Assembly: GCA_963812475.1 (NCBI GenBank) | Contig: CAWEVI010000044.1 | Location: 186,001-250,000 of the forward strand | Origin: JAMXLO01 sp963812475 | GTDB lineage: Bacteria; Pseudomonadota; Alphaproteobacteria; Acetobacterales; Acetobacteraceae | Reading direction: 5' to 3' | DNA: 64,000 nucleotides | Part shown: piece after piece, positions 33,550 to 41,305 of the stretch | Numbering within the stretch: position 1 is the stretch's first letter | Layout of the letters: the number at the start of each line of letters is the position of its first letter | Notes under the pieces: model-generated | Databases searched by the model: none | The model's input: only the letters and a program-made list of their open reading frames with translations | What the model was told of the DNA's origin: nothing | Translations under genes and position numbers: made by a program

Positions 33550-34113
33550 TTGGCCCACGATGATCGACGCAGACGCTTCGAGTTGCTTGCCTTGCCGCAT
33601 CTCGATGCCGCCTACAACCTTGCCCGCTGGCTGGCGCGTAATCCGTCGGATGCCGAGGACGTGGTGCAGGACGCCTATCTGCGGGCATTTCGGTACTTTG
33701 ATACCTTCCAGGGAGGGAATTTCCGCGTGTGGCTGCTGACTATCGTTCGCAACGCCTTCGTCAACTGGGTGAAGGAAAACCGCTCGGGCCGCATGGTGTT
33801 CCTGCCCGATACGCCCGTCGCGGACACGGCCGAAACCGAGGAAACGATGTGGGGCAGCCGCCCGCGTGATCCCGAGGCGCTGCTGCTGGAGAGCATCGAC
33901 AGCCAGACCCTGAGCCGCCTGATGGAACAGTTGCCGGCGGAGTACCGCGAGGTGCTGCTGCTGCGGGAGGTCGAAGACCTTGCCTACAAGGAGATTGCCA
34001 CGGTGACAGGCGTACCGATCGGGACGGTGACGTCGCGTCTGGCACGGGCGAGGCTCAGTCTGCGGAACCTTTGGCTGCGGCAGGCCGAGACGGAGAACGC
34101 GCATGGAGTGTGA
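33550..34113 (+). CDS. ECF RNA polymerase sigma factor
   Basis: A 187-residue extracytoplasmic-function sigma factor. Region 2 runs over residues 15-70 (AAYNLARWLARNPSDAEDVV, AYLRAFRYFDTF, RVWLLTIVRN) and region 4 over about 125-180 (LPAEYREVLLLREVEDLAY, EIATVTGVPIGTVTSRLARA). The only in-frame start is the TTG at 33550: an in-frame stop lies 18 bases upstream, and AGGA is eight bases before the TTG. The poor start would keep its level low. The anti-sigma gene overlaps its end by 11 bases. The divergent cupredoxin and phosphoesterase genes are candidate targets. Confidence 0.93.
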   Translation: MAHDDRRRRFELLALPHLDAAYNLARWLARNPSDAEDVVQDAYLRAFRYFDTFQGGNFRVWLLTIVRNAFVNWVKENRSGRMVFLPDTPVADTAETEETMWGSRPRDPEALLLESIDSQTLSRLMEQLPAEYREVLLLREVEDLAYKEIATVTGVPIGTVTSRLARARLSLRNLWLRQAETENAHGV

Positions 34114-34879
34114 TCGCGCCGCCGGATTGTTGTCGGGGCTGCTCGACGCCGCGTTGGGACGGTTCGAGCGGTTACGCGTGAACCGCCACGTCGCGGGCTG
34201 CGCCAACTGTACCGCCAAGCTGGAGGAGTTGCGCGCCATGCAGGCGGCGATCCGTACCAATCTGCCATACCATCGCGCTCCGCCGGGGCTGGCCGCGCGC
34301 ATCGGCGCGGCGCTGGAACGCGAGGCGCCTCCCGCGTCCGCGGCGATGGTCGTGCGGCCATGGTTGCGCTGGCCGGCCTTCGGCATGGCCGGCACCGGGC
34401 TGGCCGGCGCGCTCGCGGGTGTGGCGATGACGGTTCTGGTGCTTGGCGGGCGGCCGGGCGGCCGGGACGACGTGATGCAGGACGTGATCGGCAGCCACAT
34501 TCGCTCGATGCAGGCCGATCATTTGACCGACGTGCCGACCAGCGATCAGCATACTGTCAAGCCATGGCTGTCGGGGCGGCTGGATGTGTCGCCACCGGTG
34601 CGCGACCTGAAGGACGCGGGGTTCCCGCTGGTCGGCGGCCGGCTCGACTATGTCGATGGGCACCAGGCGGCGGCGGTGGTGTACCGGCGCGCGAAGCACG
34701 TGATCAACCTGTTCGCATGGGCCTCACCCGGGAAAATCGACGAACCGTTCCACGCCGAGTCGCGGCAGGGCTTCAACGTGGTCACCTGGCGGCGCGGCGG
34801 CATCACCTACTACGCAGTGTCGGATGTGGAGGCGGACCAGCTTTCCGAGTTTGCACGGCTGGTGGCGCAGGGCGGGTAA
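34103..34879 (+). CDS. Membrane-anchored anti-sigma factor with zinc-finger motif
   Basis: A 258-residue anti-sigma factor. Residues 1-50 form the zinc-binding anti-sigma domain, with His-x3-Cys-x2-Cys in RHVAGCANC near residues 28-36. A single membrane span is predicted near residues 90-115 (FGMAGTGLAGALAGVAMTVLVLG), leaving a periplasmic domain of about 140 residues (HTVKPWLSGRLDVSPPVRDL, INLFAWASPG, VVTWRRGGITYYAVSD), as in zf-HC2/ChrR-unrelated regulators of this type. It overlaps the sigma gene by 11 bases. The signal is unknown; redox or copper stress is a guess from the divergent cupredoxin gene. Confidence 0.92.
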   Translation: MECDRAAGLLSGLLDAALGRFERLRVNRHVAGCANCTAKLEELRAMQAAIRTNLPYHRAPPGLAARIGAALEREAPPASAAMVVRPWLRWPAFGMAGTGLAGALAGVAMTVLVLGGRPGGRDDVMQDVIGSHIRSMQADHLTDVPTSDQHTVKPWLSGRLDVSPPVRDLKDAGFPLVGGRLDYVDGHQAAAVVYRRAKHVINLFAWASPGKIDEPFHAESRQGFNVVTWRRGGITYYAVSDVEADQLSEFARLVAQGG

Positions 34880-34949
34880 TTACTTCGCACGACCCCCGGG
34901 CCCCCGCTTCCGCGCGGTGACGAAGAGGGCGCGCGCGGTTCCAGAGCGA

Positions 34950-34980
34950 CGTCATCCCCGCGAAAGCGGGGACCCAGGGA
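34950..34980. repeat. REP-like palindrome
   Basis: CGTCATCCCCGC, GAAA and GCGGGGACCCAGGGA, the standard form of this repeat family, between the convergent anti-sigma and hydroxyacid dehydrogenase genes. Confidence 0.7.
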
Positions 34981-34996
34981 GATATGGCAACGTCAG

Positions 34997-35977
34997 CTAC
35001 ATCATCCGGTCTTCCGGCGGCACTTGGTACTGCGCCGTCTCCCCGGCCAGCGCGCGCCTGATATTGGCGATTGCGCGCCGCAGGCCGACCGCACCGGTTC
35101 CCGATATCGCCGCCGCCGAGTTGTGCGGCGAGCCGATCACGTTCGGCAGGGACATGAACGGCTGGTCCATGCGGAACGTACCGTGGCGTATCGGCTCGAT
35201 CCACCACGCGTCGATGCAGGCGCTGAACTTCGGATACGCCAGCAGCCGTTCATACAGCGCACGCTCATCGACGATCTCGCCGCGCGCGACGTTCACCAGG
35301 ATCGCATCCTCCTTCATCCGCGCAAGCTGTGGCGCGCCGATCATCCCCAACGTGGCGGGCGTCAGCGGCGTGCAGATCACCAGCAGATCCGACGCCTCGA
35401 GCAACGCATCGAGCCGCTCCGGCGTGCCGATCCAATCGGTAGGCTCCTCGCTGCCGCCGCGCCGGTTGATCGCATGAACACGCATGCCAATACCACGCGC
35501 CAGTCGTGCCGTGGCGACACCAATGCCGCCGAACCCGAGGATGCCGCACACGCCACCGGCCAGCATGCGATTTCGGTTGAACTGGTTGAACTCGCCGCGC
35601 GCCAGAGCCGCATGCTCCACCAGCAGTCGTTTCGCCGCCGCCAGAGCCATCGCCAGCGCATGCTCCGCCATCGGTTCCGCATAGGCCCCGCCATTGGTCG
35701 CCACCGGAACGCCCGCCGGCATGTCCGCAAGAGGCACGAAGTCGATGCCCGCATTGATGAACTGCACCAGACGCGCATCCTTCAGCAGCGCGATTTCGCC
35801 CTGCCGCAGTTCCCTGGTGGTGCGCGCCAGCACGGCGTCCGCTTTGCGCAGCGCATCCGCCCGCGCCGCGTCATCGAGATCGGTCAGGTAGATCGCCTCC
35901 GCCGCACCGCCCAGCGCATCCTCCACGACCCGTCTGCCGCCCGGCTCAAGATCATAGACCACCACCAGTGTGCTCAT
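34997..35977 (-). CDS. D-isomer 2-hydroxyacid dehydrogenase family protein
   Basis: A 326-residue NAD-dependent dehydrogenase. QFINAGIDFVPLADMP near residue 71 and NGGAYAEPMAEHALAMALA near 94 belong to the catalytic domain, GILGFGGIGVATARLARG near 144 to the Rossmann domain, CTPLTPATLGMIG near 202 and NVARGEIVDERAL near 228 to the active site, and SPHNSA near 286 has the catalytic His. The sequence IDAWWIEP replaces the usual LDVxxxEP. It reduces a 2-keto acid or oxidises a D-2-hydroxy acid. It is the second gene of a two-gene operon with a paralogue 13 bases upstream. Confidence 0.9.
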   Translation of the reverse strand: MSTLVVVYDLEPGGRRVVEDALGGAAEAIYLTDLDDAARADALRKADAVLARTTRELRQGEIALLKDARLVQFINAGIDFVPLADMPAGVPVATNGGAYAEPMAEHALAMALAAAKRLLVEHAALARGEFNQFNRNRMLAGGVCGILGFGGIGVATARLARGIGMRVHAINRRGGSEEPTDWIGTPERLDALLEASDLLVICTPLTPATLGMIGAPQLARMKEDAILVNVARGEIVDERALYERLLAYPKFSACIDAWWIEPIRHGTFRMDQPFMSLPNVIGSPHNSAAAISGTGAVGLRRAIANIRRALAGETAQYQVPPEDRMM

Positions 35978-35990
35978 CCGCGCGTATCCC

Positions 35991-36971
35991 TCAGAACCAG
36001 GTGGCCTTGTCGACGACATTGCGCAGCGGCTTGCCATCAAGGAAGGCACGGCAGTTGTCGATCATGATCTGGTAGCGGCGGTCATCCAGATACGGCCCAT
36101 GCCCCGCCATGTGCGGCGTCAGCAGCACGTTCGGCATCGTCCACAGCGGATGTTCGGCGGGCAACGGCTCTTGCTCGTAAACATCCAGCGCCGCACCGGC
36201 GATCTCGCCGGCGTTCAGCGCCGCCACCAGATCATCGAGCTTCGTGGTCAGGCCGCGACCGATGTTGATGAAGAACGCGCCGCGCTTCATGCGCTGGAAG
36301 CGCGCACGGTTCATGAAGCCCTCTGTCGATGGCGTATGCGGCACCGTCAGGATGACGAAATCCGCCCGCGGCAGCAGCGCATCGAGCGCATCCGGCTTGT
36401 GCAGTTCGGTCACGCCGGGCGGCGCCGCGGTGCGCCGCGCGTCGGTCGCCACCACCGTCATGCCGAACGCCGCCGCAAGCCGCGCTGTCTCCGCCCCGAT
36501 CCCGCCGACGCCGACGATCAGCGCGGTCGCCTCCGGCAGATGCACCACGTCACTGTTGTCGCCCGGCTTCTTCCACTCGCGGCGAAGCTGCTGCGGGATG
36601 TACGTCTGCAGCCCGCGTGCAAAGGCCAGCACGAAAGCCATGATGTGCGTGCTGATATGGTCGTTGAAGATCTCGCGGAAGTTGGTGACGGTCAGCGAAT
36701 GCTCGATCAGTTCGGGATAATAATACCCCGCCGGCGGCGCGATCTGCGGCGCCTGCAGCCAGCGCAGCCGGCGCGCCTTCGCTAGCACCTCGCGCGGCAG
36801 CCGGCCGAATGCCGCCTCGGCATCGACGATCTCGCGTTCCGCCGCCGCCTGATCCTCCGCAATCACCACACGCACCTCGGGCATCGCATCGGCGAGTTGT
36901 CTGCCCCAGCCGCGCGTGATCTCCGACTGCGGCGGCAGCATGACGAACTTGAACGTGTTGGCACCTGACAT
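35991..36971 (-). CDS. D-2-hydroxyacid dehydrogenase
   Basis: A 326-residue D-2-hydroxyacid dehydrogenase. LRWLQAPQIAPPAGYYYPEL near residue 68 and VTNFREIFNDHISTHIMAFVLA near 94 come from the substrate domain, ALIVGVGGIGAETARLAAAFG near 148 is the NAD loop, TVPHTPSTEGFMNRARF near 208 follows, and INIGRGLTTKLDDL near 234, LDVYEQEPLP near 261 and LTPHMAGHG near 284 carry the Arg, Glu and His triad. It is the upstream member of the pair; the ATG at 36971 lies 66 bases from the divergent NnrS start. Two paralogues together suggest a branched or heteromeric use. Confidence 0.92.
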   Translation of the reverse strand: MSGANTFKFVMLPPQSEITRGWGRQLADAMPEVRVVIAEDQAAAEREIVDAEAAFGRLPREVLAKARRLRWLQAPQIAPPAGYYYPELIEHSLTVTNFREIFNDHISTHIMAFVLAFARGLQTYIPQQLRREWKKPGDNSDVVHLPEATALIVGVGGIGAETARLAAAFGMTVVATDARRTAAPPGVTELHKPDALDALLPRADFVILTVPHTPSTEGFMNRARFQRMKRGAFFINIGRGLTTKLDDLVAALNAGEIAGAALDVYEQEPLPAEHPLWTMPNVLLTPHMAGHGPYLDDRRYQIMIDNCRAFLDGKPLRNVVDKATWF

Positions 36972-37037
36972 GGCCGTGTCTCCTCGCTGCTGTTGTGCGA
37001 TTATGGATACAGCGCCCTTCGCTGCAAAGTGGAGCTC

Positions 37038-38186
37038 ATGCCACCGCTGCTGACCGCCGGCTTTCGTCCGTTCTTCCTCGCCGCCGCGGCATGGTCGGCG
37101 GCGTCCCTGGCATTGTGGCTGTCATTGCTCGCCGGCGGCATCGATCTGCCGAGCCGCTTCGATCCGATGAGCTGGCACATCCATGAAATGCTGTTCGGTT
37201 TCATCATGGCCGCGATCGGCGGCTTTCTGCTCACCGCGATCCCGAACTGGACCAATCGCGCGCCTATAGCGGGAACGCCGCTCGCGGTGCTTGCGGCACT
37301 GTGGCTGCTCGGCCGGTTCGTCTGTCTGATCTCGGCGTTGATCCCCGGCTGGCTCGCACCGGTGGCCGACCTTGCTTTCGCGGTCGCGTTGGAAGCGGTA
37401 GCGGCGCGCGAACTCGTCGCTGCCGGCAACAGGCGAAACTATCCGCTGCTCGCCCCGGTTATCGTGCTGGCGATCGCCAACCTGCTGATGCATCTGCAGT
37501 CGCTCGGTGTCGCAATCCCGATCGGGCTTGGCTGGCGTCTCGGCGTCGCTGCGGTGATCGTGCTGATCTCAGTGATCGGCGGACGGATCGTGCCGGCGTT
37601 CACGCGCAACTGGCTCATGACGCGAGGCAGTCCTGACTTGCCGTCGCCCGCCGGCATGCTGGACCGCGTCGCGCTTGGCACGCTGCATGTCGGAATGATC
37701 AGCTGGGCGTTCCTGCCGGACTGGCAGCCGATGGGCATTGTACTGCTGGCTGCGGCGGGATTGAATGCCGCCCGGCTGGTACGCTGGCGCGGCGTCGCAA
37801 CCCTCCCCGACCCGATGCTGCTTGTCCTGCACGTCGGCTTGCTCTGGCTGGTGGCCGGCGTGGCCCTGCTCGGGCTATCGCTTTTGACCAACTCAGTCCC
37901 GCCCGCCGCGGCAATACACGCGCTGACCGCAGGTGCGATGGGTACGATGACCCTTGCGGTGATGACCCGCGCGATACTTGGCCACACCGGCCGTGCACTG
38001 CACGCGGATGCACCGACCATCACGCTTTTTGCCCTGGTCAGCACGGCGGCCGGGTTGCGCATAGCCGCCGCGTGGTCGATCGAGGCGCAGGCGGATCTGA
38101 TCGAATTCTCCGGGCTGGCATGGATCGGCGCTTTCGCCCTGTTCCTTGCGAAATACGGACCGATGCTGGTGGCGCCGCGGAGATGA
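37038..38186 (+). CDS. nnrS: NnrS family multi-pass membrane protein
   Basis: A 382-residue, roughly 12-helix membrane protein of the NnrS family, which binds heme and copper and is linked in other bacteria to nitric oxide tolerance and denitrification. MPPLLTAGFRPFFLAAAAWS opens it, WHIHEMLFGFIMAAIGGFLLTA near residue 46 holds the conserved His pair, SVIGGRIVPAFTRNWL near 178 and ALTAGAMGTMTLAVMTRAILGHTG near 294 are further family blocks. The ATG at 37038 has GTGGAG upstream. No denitrification genes are visible. The quinone oxidoreductase begins 40 bases after its stop. A role in NO stress is taken from the family, not from context. Confidence 0.92.
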   Translation: MPPLLTAGFRPFFLAAAAWSAASLALWLSLLAGGIDLPSRFDPMSWHIHEMLFGFIMAAIGGFLLTAIPNWTNRAPIAGTPLAVLAALWLLGRFVCLISALIPGWLAPVADLAFAVALEAVAARELVAAGNRRNYPLLAPVIVLAIANLLMHLQSLGVAIPIGLGWRLGVAAVIVLISVIGGRIVPAFTRNWLMTRGSPDLPSPAGMLDRVALGTLHVGMISWAFLPDWQPMGIVLLAAAGLNAARLVRWRGVATLPDPMLLVLHVGLLWLVAGVALLGLSLLTNSVPPAAAIHALTAGAMGTMTLAVMTRAILGHTGRALHADAPTITLFALVSTAAGLRIAAAWSIEAQADLIEFSGLAWIGAFALFLAKYGPMLVAPRR

Positions 38187-38226
38187 CAAGGCAATACTGC
38201 GCGGCCGGCAGCAAGGGGTTGTGCAG

Positions 38227-39201
38227 ATGAAAGCAGTGGTGTGCGAGGCATTCGGCGGTCCGGAGGTGCTCGCACTGCGCGACGTGCCGGATCCGCCGCC
38301 TCCCGGTCCCGGTGAACTGCGGGTCCGCATCGAGGCGCGCGGCGTGCAATACGTCGATGTGCTGATGCTGGCAGGAAAATACCAGTTCCGCCCCGAGCCG
38401 CCGTTCATTCCCGGCAGCGAGGCGGCAGGGGTGGTCGTGTCCGTCGGGCTCGGCGTGACGCAGTTCCGTACCGGCGACAAGGTAATGAGCCGGCACAGTC
38501 TCGGCGCCTGCGCCGAATTGGGAAATGCGAAAGCCGCGTTATGCGATCTCGTGCCAGAGGGTATGTCCCTGGAGGCAGCGGGGGTGTTCCGCGGCGCGTA
38601 TGGCACCGCCTATCACGCGCTGTTGCAGCGGGGCCGCATGAAGGCTGGCGAATGGGTGCTGGTACACGGTGCCGCGGGCGGCATCGGCATCGCGGCGATC
38701 CAGGTCGCCAAACTGTTCGGCGCAAAGGTGATCGCCACCGCCAGCACCGACGAAAAGCGCACCGCCTGCCTGGAGGAAGGCGCCGATCACGCGATCGACT
38801 ACCAGGGCGGCTTCGTCGACAAGGTGAAGGAACTGACCGGCGGGCACGGTGTCGATATCGCCTACGATCCGATCGGCGCGCAGGTGTCGGACGAATCGCT
38901 GCGCTGCCTGGCCTGGTGCGGGCGGCTGCTGATCCTGGGCTTCCTAGGTGGCGGCCCGACCAACATTCGCAGCAACTACCTGCTGATCAAGGGCATCGAC
39001 GCGATCGGTGTACGCATCGGCGGTCTGAACGAAGCGGACCCGCCGCTGGCGATCGCCAACATGAACGCGCTGACCGAACTTGCCGCGCAGGGCAAGCTGA
39101 AGCCGCGAATTTCGCATCGCTTCCCGCTCGCGCAGGCTGCGAATGCGATGCAGGCGGTCATCGATCGCAAGGTGATTGGCAAGGCCGTGCTGGTGGGGTG
39201 A
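38227..39201 (+). CDS. NADPH:quinone oxidoreductase family protein
   Basis: A 324-residue zinc-free MDR protein. MKAVVCEAFGGPEVLALRDV is the standard start, VQYVDVLMLAGKYQFRPEPPFIPGSEAAG near residue 40 the GroES-like core, WVLVHGAAGGIGIAAIQVAKLFGAK near 142 the NADPH loop, and FLGGGPTNIRSNYLLIKG near 239 the later strand. It probably reduces quinones or alpha,beta-unsaturated carbonyls. AAGGGG precedes the ATG at 38227. Its TGA is the first boundary of the 166-bp repeat copy B, so the repeat lies flush with the stop codon. Confidence 0.92.
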   Translation: MKAVVCEAFGGPEVLALRDVPDPPPPGPGELRVRIEARGVQYVDVLMLAGKYQFRPEPPFIPGSEAAGVVVSVGLGVTQFRTGDKVMSRHSLGACAELGNAKAALCDLVPEGMSLEAAGVFRGAYGTAYHALLQRGRMKAGEWVLVHGAAGGIGIAAIQVAKLFGAKVIATASTDEKRTACLEEGADHAIDYQGGFVDKVKELTGGHGVDIAYDPIGAQVSDESLRCLAWCGRLLILGFLGGGPTNIRSNYLLIKGIDAIGVRIGGLNEADPPLAIANMNALTELAAQGKLKPRISHRFPLAQAANAMQAVIDRKVIGKAVLVG

Positions 39202-39366
39202 ATAATCAGGCGGACACAGAGTTACACAAAGTGCACACAGAGTGACACAGAGGAAGGATTCGTGGAGGGCTTCGCGCCGATGTCCACGCGAAGGCGCGAA
39301 GCGCAACAAGTTTCCTCCGTGAAACTCCGTGTGCAGTTTGTGTAACTCTGTGCCGCTTGATTGCTT
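39201..39366. repeat. 166-bp palindromic element, CACAGAG-iterated arms (copy B)
   Basis: The left arm reads AATAATCAGGCGGACACAGA and goes on with CACAAAG, CACACAGAG and CACAGAGG units. The complement of the right arm has the same order: AAGCAATCAAGCGG, CACAGAGTTACACAAA, CACACGGAG, CACGGAGGAA. The inner hairpin is GGCTTCGCGCC at 39269 and GGCGCGAAGC at 39293. It matches copy A at 2300 in termini, unit order and core but not base for base. No gene lies in the interval up to the cupin start. Confidence 0.85.
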
Positions 39367-39448
39367 GGCTCTCGTGCCGACAGCCCTGCGGGTTGCCGCA
39401 ATATCACTCTCGCCCTAGCCTATTCGTTCAAGCAGGAGGAACCTCAGC

Positions 39449-39727
39449 ATGGATCGCACATCGTTCGAGGCCGAGTTGCAGCGCGACGGCTACCAGGTCG
39501 TCGTCAACACGATGCAACCGGACGCCGTCAATCCGGAGCACGCGCACGACTTCGATGCGCGCCTGATGGTCGTCGCCGGGGAAATGACGATCCTCGTCGC
39601 GGACCGGCGCAACACCTACAGGGTGGGCGACACGTTCAGCATGACAAACGGCTGCCGGCACGCCGAACATGCCGGTCCTGAGGGCGCCACCTACGTCGCC
39701 GGCCGCCGTAAGCCCGCGACCAACTGA
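39449..39727 (+). CDS. Small cupin-domain protein
   Basis: A 92-residue single-domain cupin. Motif 1 is visible in NPEHAHDFDARLMVVAGEMT near residues 28-47 (two His, with Asp and Arg following), and motif 2 in GDTFSMTNGCRHAEHAGPEG near 61-80 (His). That gives three or four histidines for a metal. AGGAGG stands before the ATG at 39449. The DUF35 gene starts 15 bases after its stop and thiolase and CoA-transferase genes follow, so it is probably part of an acyl-CoA pathway. Its substrate is unknown. Confidence 0.85.
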   Translation: MDRTSFEAELQRDGYQVVVNTMQPDAVNPEHAHDFDARLMVVAGEMTILVADRRNTYRVGDTFSMTNGCRHAEHAGPEGATYVAGRRKPATN

Positions 39728-39742
39728 ATCGAGGACTTGCCC

Positions 39743-40153
39743 ATGCCAGAGCCAAGCCGCGCCCTGCCCCAACCCACACCCGAAACGCAGCATTTCTGGG
39801 ACGGCACGCACGCAGGCGAACTGCGCCTGCAGCGCTGCGACACCTGCAGCAACGTGTATTTCCCGCCACGTCCGTTCTGTCCTGCCTGCGCGTCACGCGA
39901 CGTGTCGGTGGTCCAGGCCAGCGGCAAGGCAATCCTGGATAGCTATGTCATCCATCATCGCAAGGTGGCCGGCTTCGAGCCGCCCTACGCGATCGCCGTG
40001 GTGAAGCTTGCCGAAGGCCCGCGCATGATGACCAACATCGTCGAATGCCCGCAGACACCGGAGGCACTGGTACTCGACATGCCGCTCGAGGTGGTGTTCG
40101 CGAAACAGAATGACACCATCACGCTGCCGCTGTTCCGCCCGGCGAAGGGGTAA
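39743..40153 (+). CDS. DUF35 OB-fold/zinc-ribbon protein (thiolase partner)
   Basis: A 136-residue protein of the DUF35 type: an N-terminal rubredoxin-like zinc ribbon, with CDTC near residue 34 and CPAC near 47, followed by an OB-fold domain (LDSYVIHHRKVAGFEPPYAIAVV...). In other bacteria and archaea these proteins bind SCP2-type thiolases and help them channel CoA intermediates. The next gene, 5 bases after its stop, is such a thiolase. The start is the ATG at 39743 with GAGG eight bases upstream; a TTG at 39737 is less likely. Confidence 0.92.
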   Translation: MPEPSRALPQPTPETQHFWDGTHAGELRLQRCDTCSNVYFPPRPFCPACASRDVSVVQASGKAILDSYVIHHRKVAGFEPPYAIAVVKLAEGPRMMTNIVECPQTPEALVLDMPLEVVFAKQNDTITLPLFRPAKG

Positions 40154-40158
40154 GGCCG

Positions 40159-41301
40159 ATGCCGCACAATACAGTCGCCGTCGTCGGCGCCGCGGAAAGC
40201 ACGAAGCTTGGCGTCATTCCGGACACATCGCAGATCCAGCTGCACGCTGATGCGGCGCTGAACGCGATGGCGGATTGCGGGCTGAAGCCGAAGGACATCG
40301 ACGGCGTCGCCACCGCCGGCGAGACACCGGTGCAGATCGCGCACTACCTGGGCATTACACCGACCTGGGTGGATGGGACATCGGTCGGCGGCTGCTCATT
40401 CATGATCCATGTCCGCCATGCGGCGGCTGCGATCGAGGCGGGGCTGGCGAAGACGATCCTGGTCACCCACGGCGAAAGCGGGCGCTCCGGAATCGGCCGA
40501 GTGCCACGCCCGGTGCCAGCCTCCAGCCTGAACGGACAGTTCGAACAGCCGTTCGGCCCGATGGGTCCGCCGAGTCTGTTTCCGATTCCGGTGCTGCGCT
40601 ACATGAAGACCTATGGCGTGACGCACGAGCAGCTTGCGATGGTCGCGGTGGTGCAGCGCGAATGGGCCGGCAAGAATCCGCGCGCGACGTTCCGCAATCC
40701 GATCACCGTCGAGGACGTGCTTGGCTCGCGGATGATCGCCTATCCGTTTCGCCTGCTGCAATGCTGCCTGGTGACCGATGGCGGCGGCGCACTGATCCTG
40801 ACTTCCGCTGACCGCGCCAAGGATTTTCCGACGAAGCCGGTCTATATCCTGGGCACCGGCGAGAGCGTCGAAACGCCGATGGTCAGCCAGATGGAAAGCT
40901 TCACCTCGTCGCGCGCGTTCAGCGTCGCCGGACCGACCGCGTTCCGCGAGGCGGGGATCGCACACAAGGACGTGGATCATCTGATGATCTACGATGCGTT
41001 CGCGCATCTACCGTTGTACGGCCTGGAGGATCTGGGTTTTGTGCCGCGCGGCGAGGCCGGCCGGTTCATCGCCGAACGCAACACGGCGCCGGGCGGCAAG
41101 CTGCCGTTGAACACCAACGGCGGCGGCCTTTCATATATGCACTCCGGCATGTACGGCATGTACGCGTTGCAGGAGAGCGTGCGGCAGATGCGCGGGACTG
41201 CGCCGGCACAGATTCCGGGAGCGAAAATCTCCGTCTGCCATGGGGTTGGCGGCATGTTCGCCGCGTCGGGGACGATCATCTTTTCTAACCAGGCGCCATA
41301 A
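40159..41301 (+). CDS. SCP2-type thiolase (acetyl-CoA acetyltransferase family)
   Basis: A 380-residue thiolase-fold protein of the SCP2 subgroup that partners with DUF35 proteins. VAVVGAAESTKLGVIPDTS opens it; the nucleophilic Cys is likely in GTSVGGCSFMIHVRHAAAAI near residue 79. LPLNTNGGGLSYMHSGMYG near 315 and ISVCHGVGGMFAASGTIIF near 354 carry the conserved His and second Cys-His. It should cleave or form a 3-ketoacyl-CoA bond, or act as a retro-aldolase in sterol-like or aromatic side-chain breakdown. It lies between DUF35 and a CaiB-type transferase in one operon. Confidence 0.92.
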   Translation: MPHNTVAVVGAAESTKLGVIPDTSQIQLHADAALNAMADCGLKPKDIDGVATAGETPVQIAHYLGITPTWVDGTSVGGCSFMIHVRHAAAAIEAGLAKTILVTHGESGRSGIGRVPRPVPASSLNGQFEQPFGPMGPPSLFPIPVLRYMKTYGVTHEQLAMVAVVQREWAGKNPRATFRNPITVEDVLGSRMIAYPFRLLQCCLVTDGGGALILTSADRAKDFPTKPVYILGTGESVETPMVSQMESFTSSRAFSVAGPTAFREAGIAHKDVDHLMIYDAFAHLPLYGLEDLGFVPRGEAGRFIAERNTAPGGKLPLNTNGGGLSYMHSGMYGMYALQESVRQMRGTAPAQIPGAKISVCHGVGGMFAASGTIIFSNQAP

Positions 41302-41305
41302 TCCA

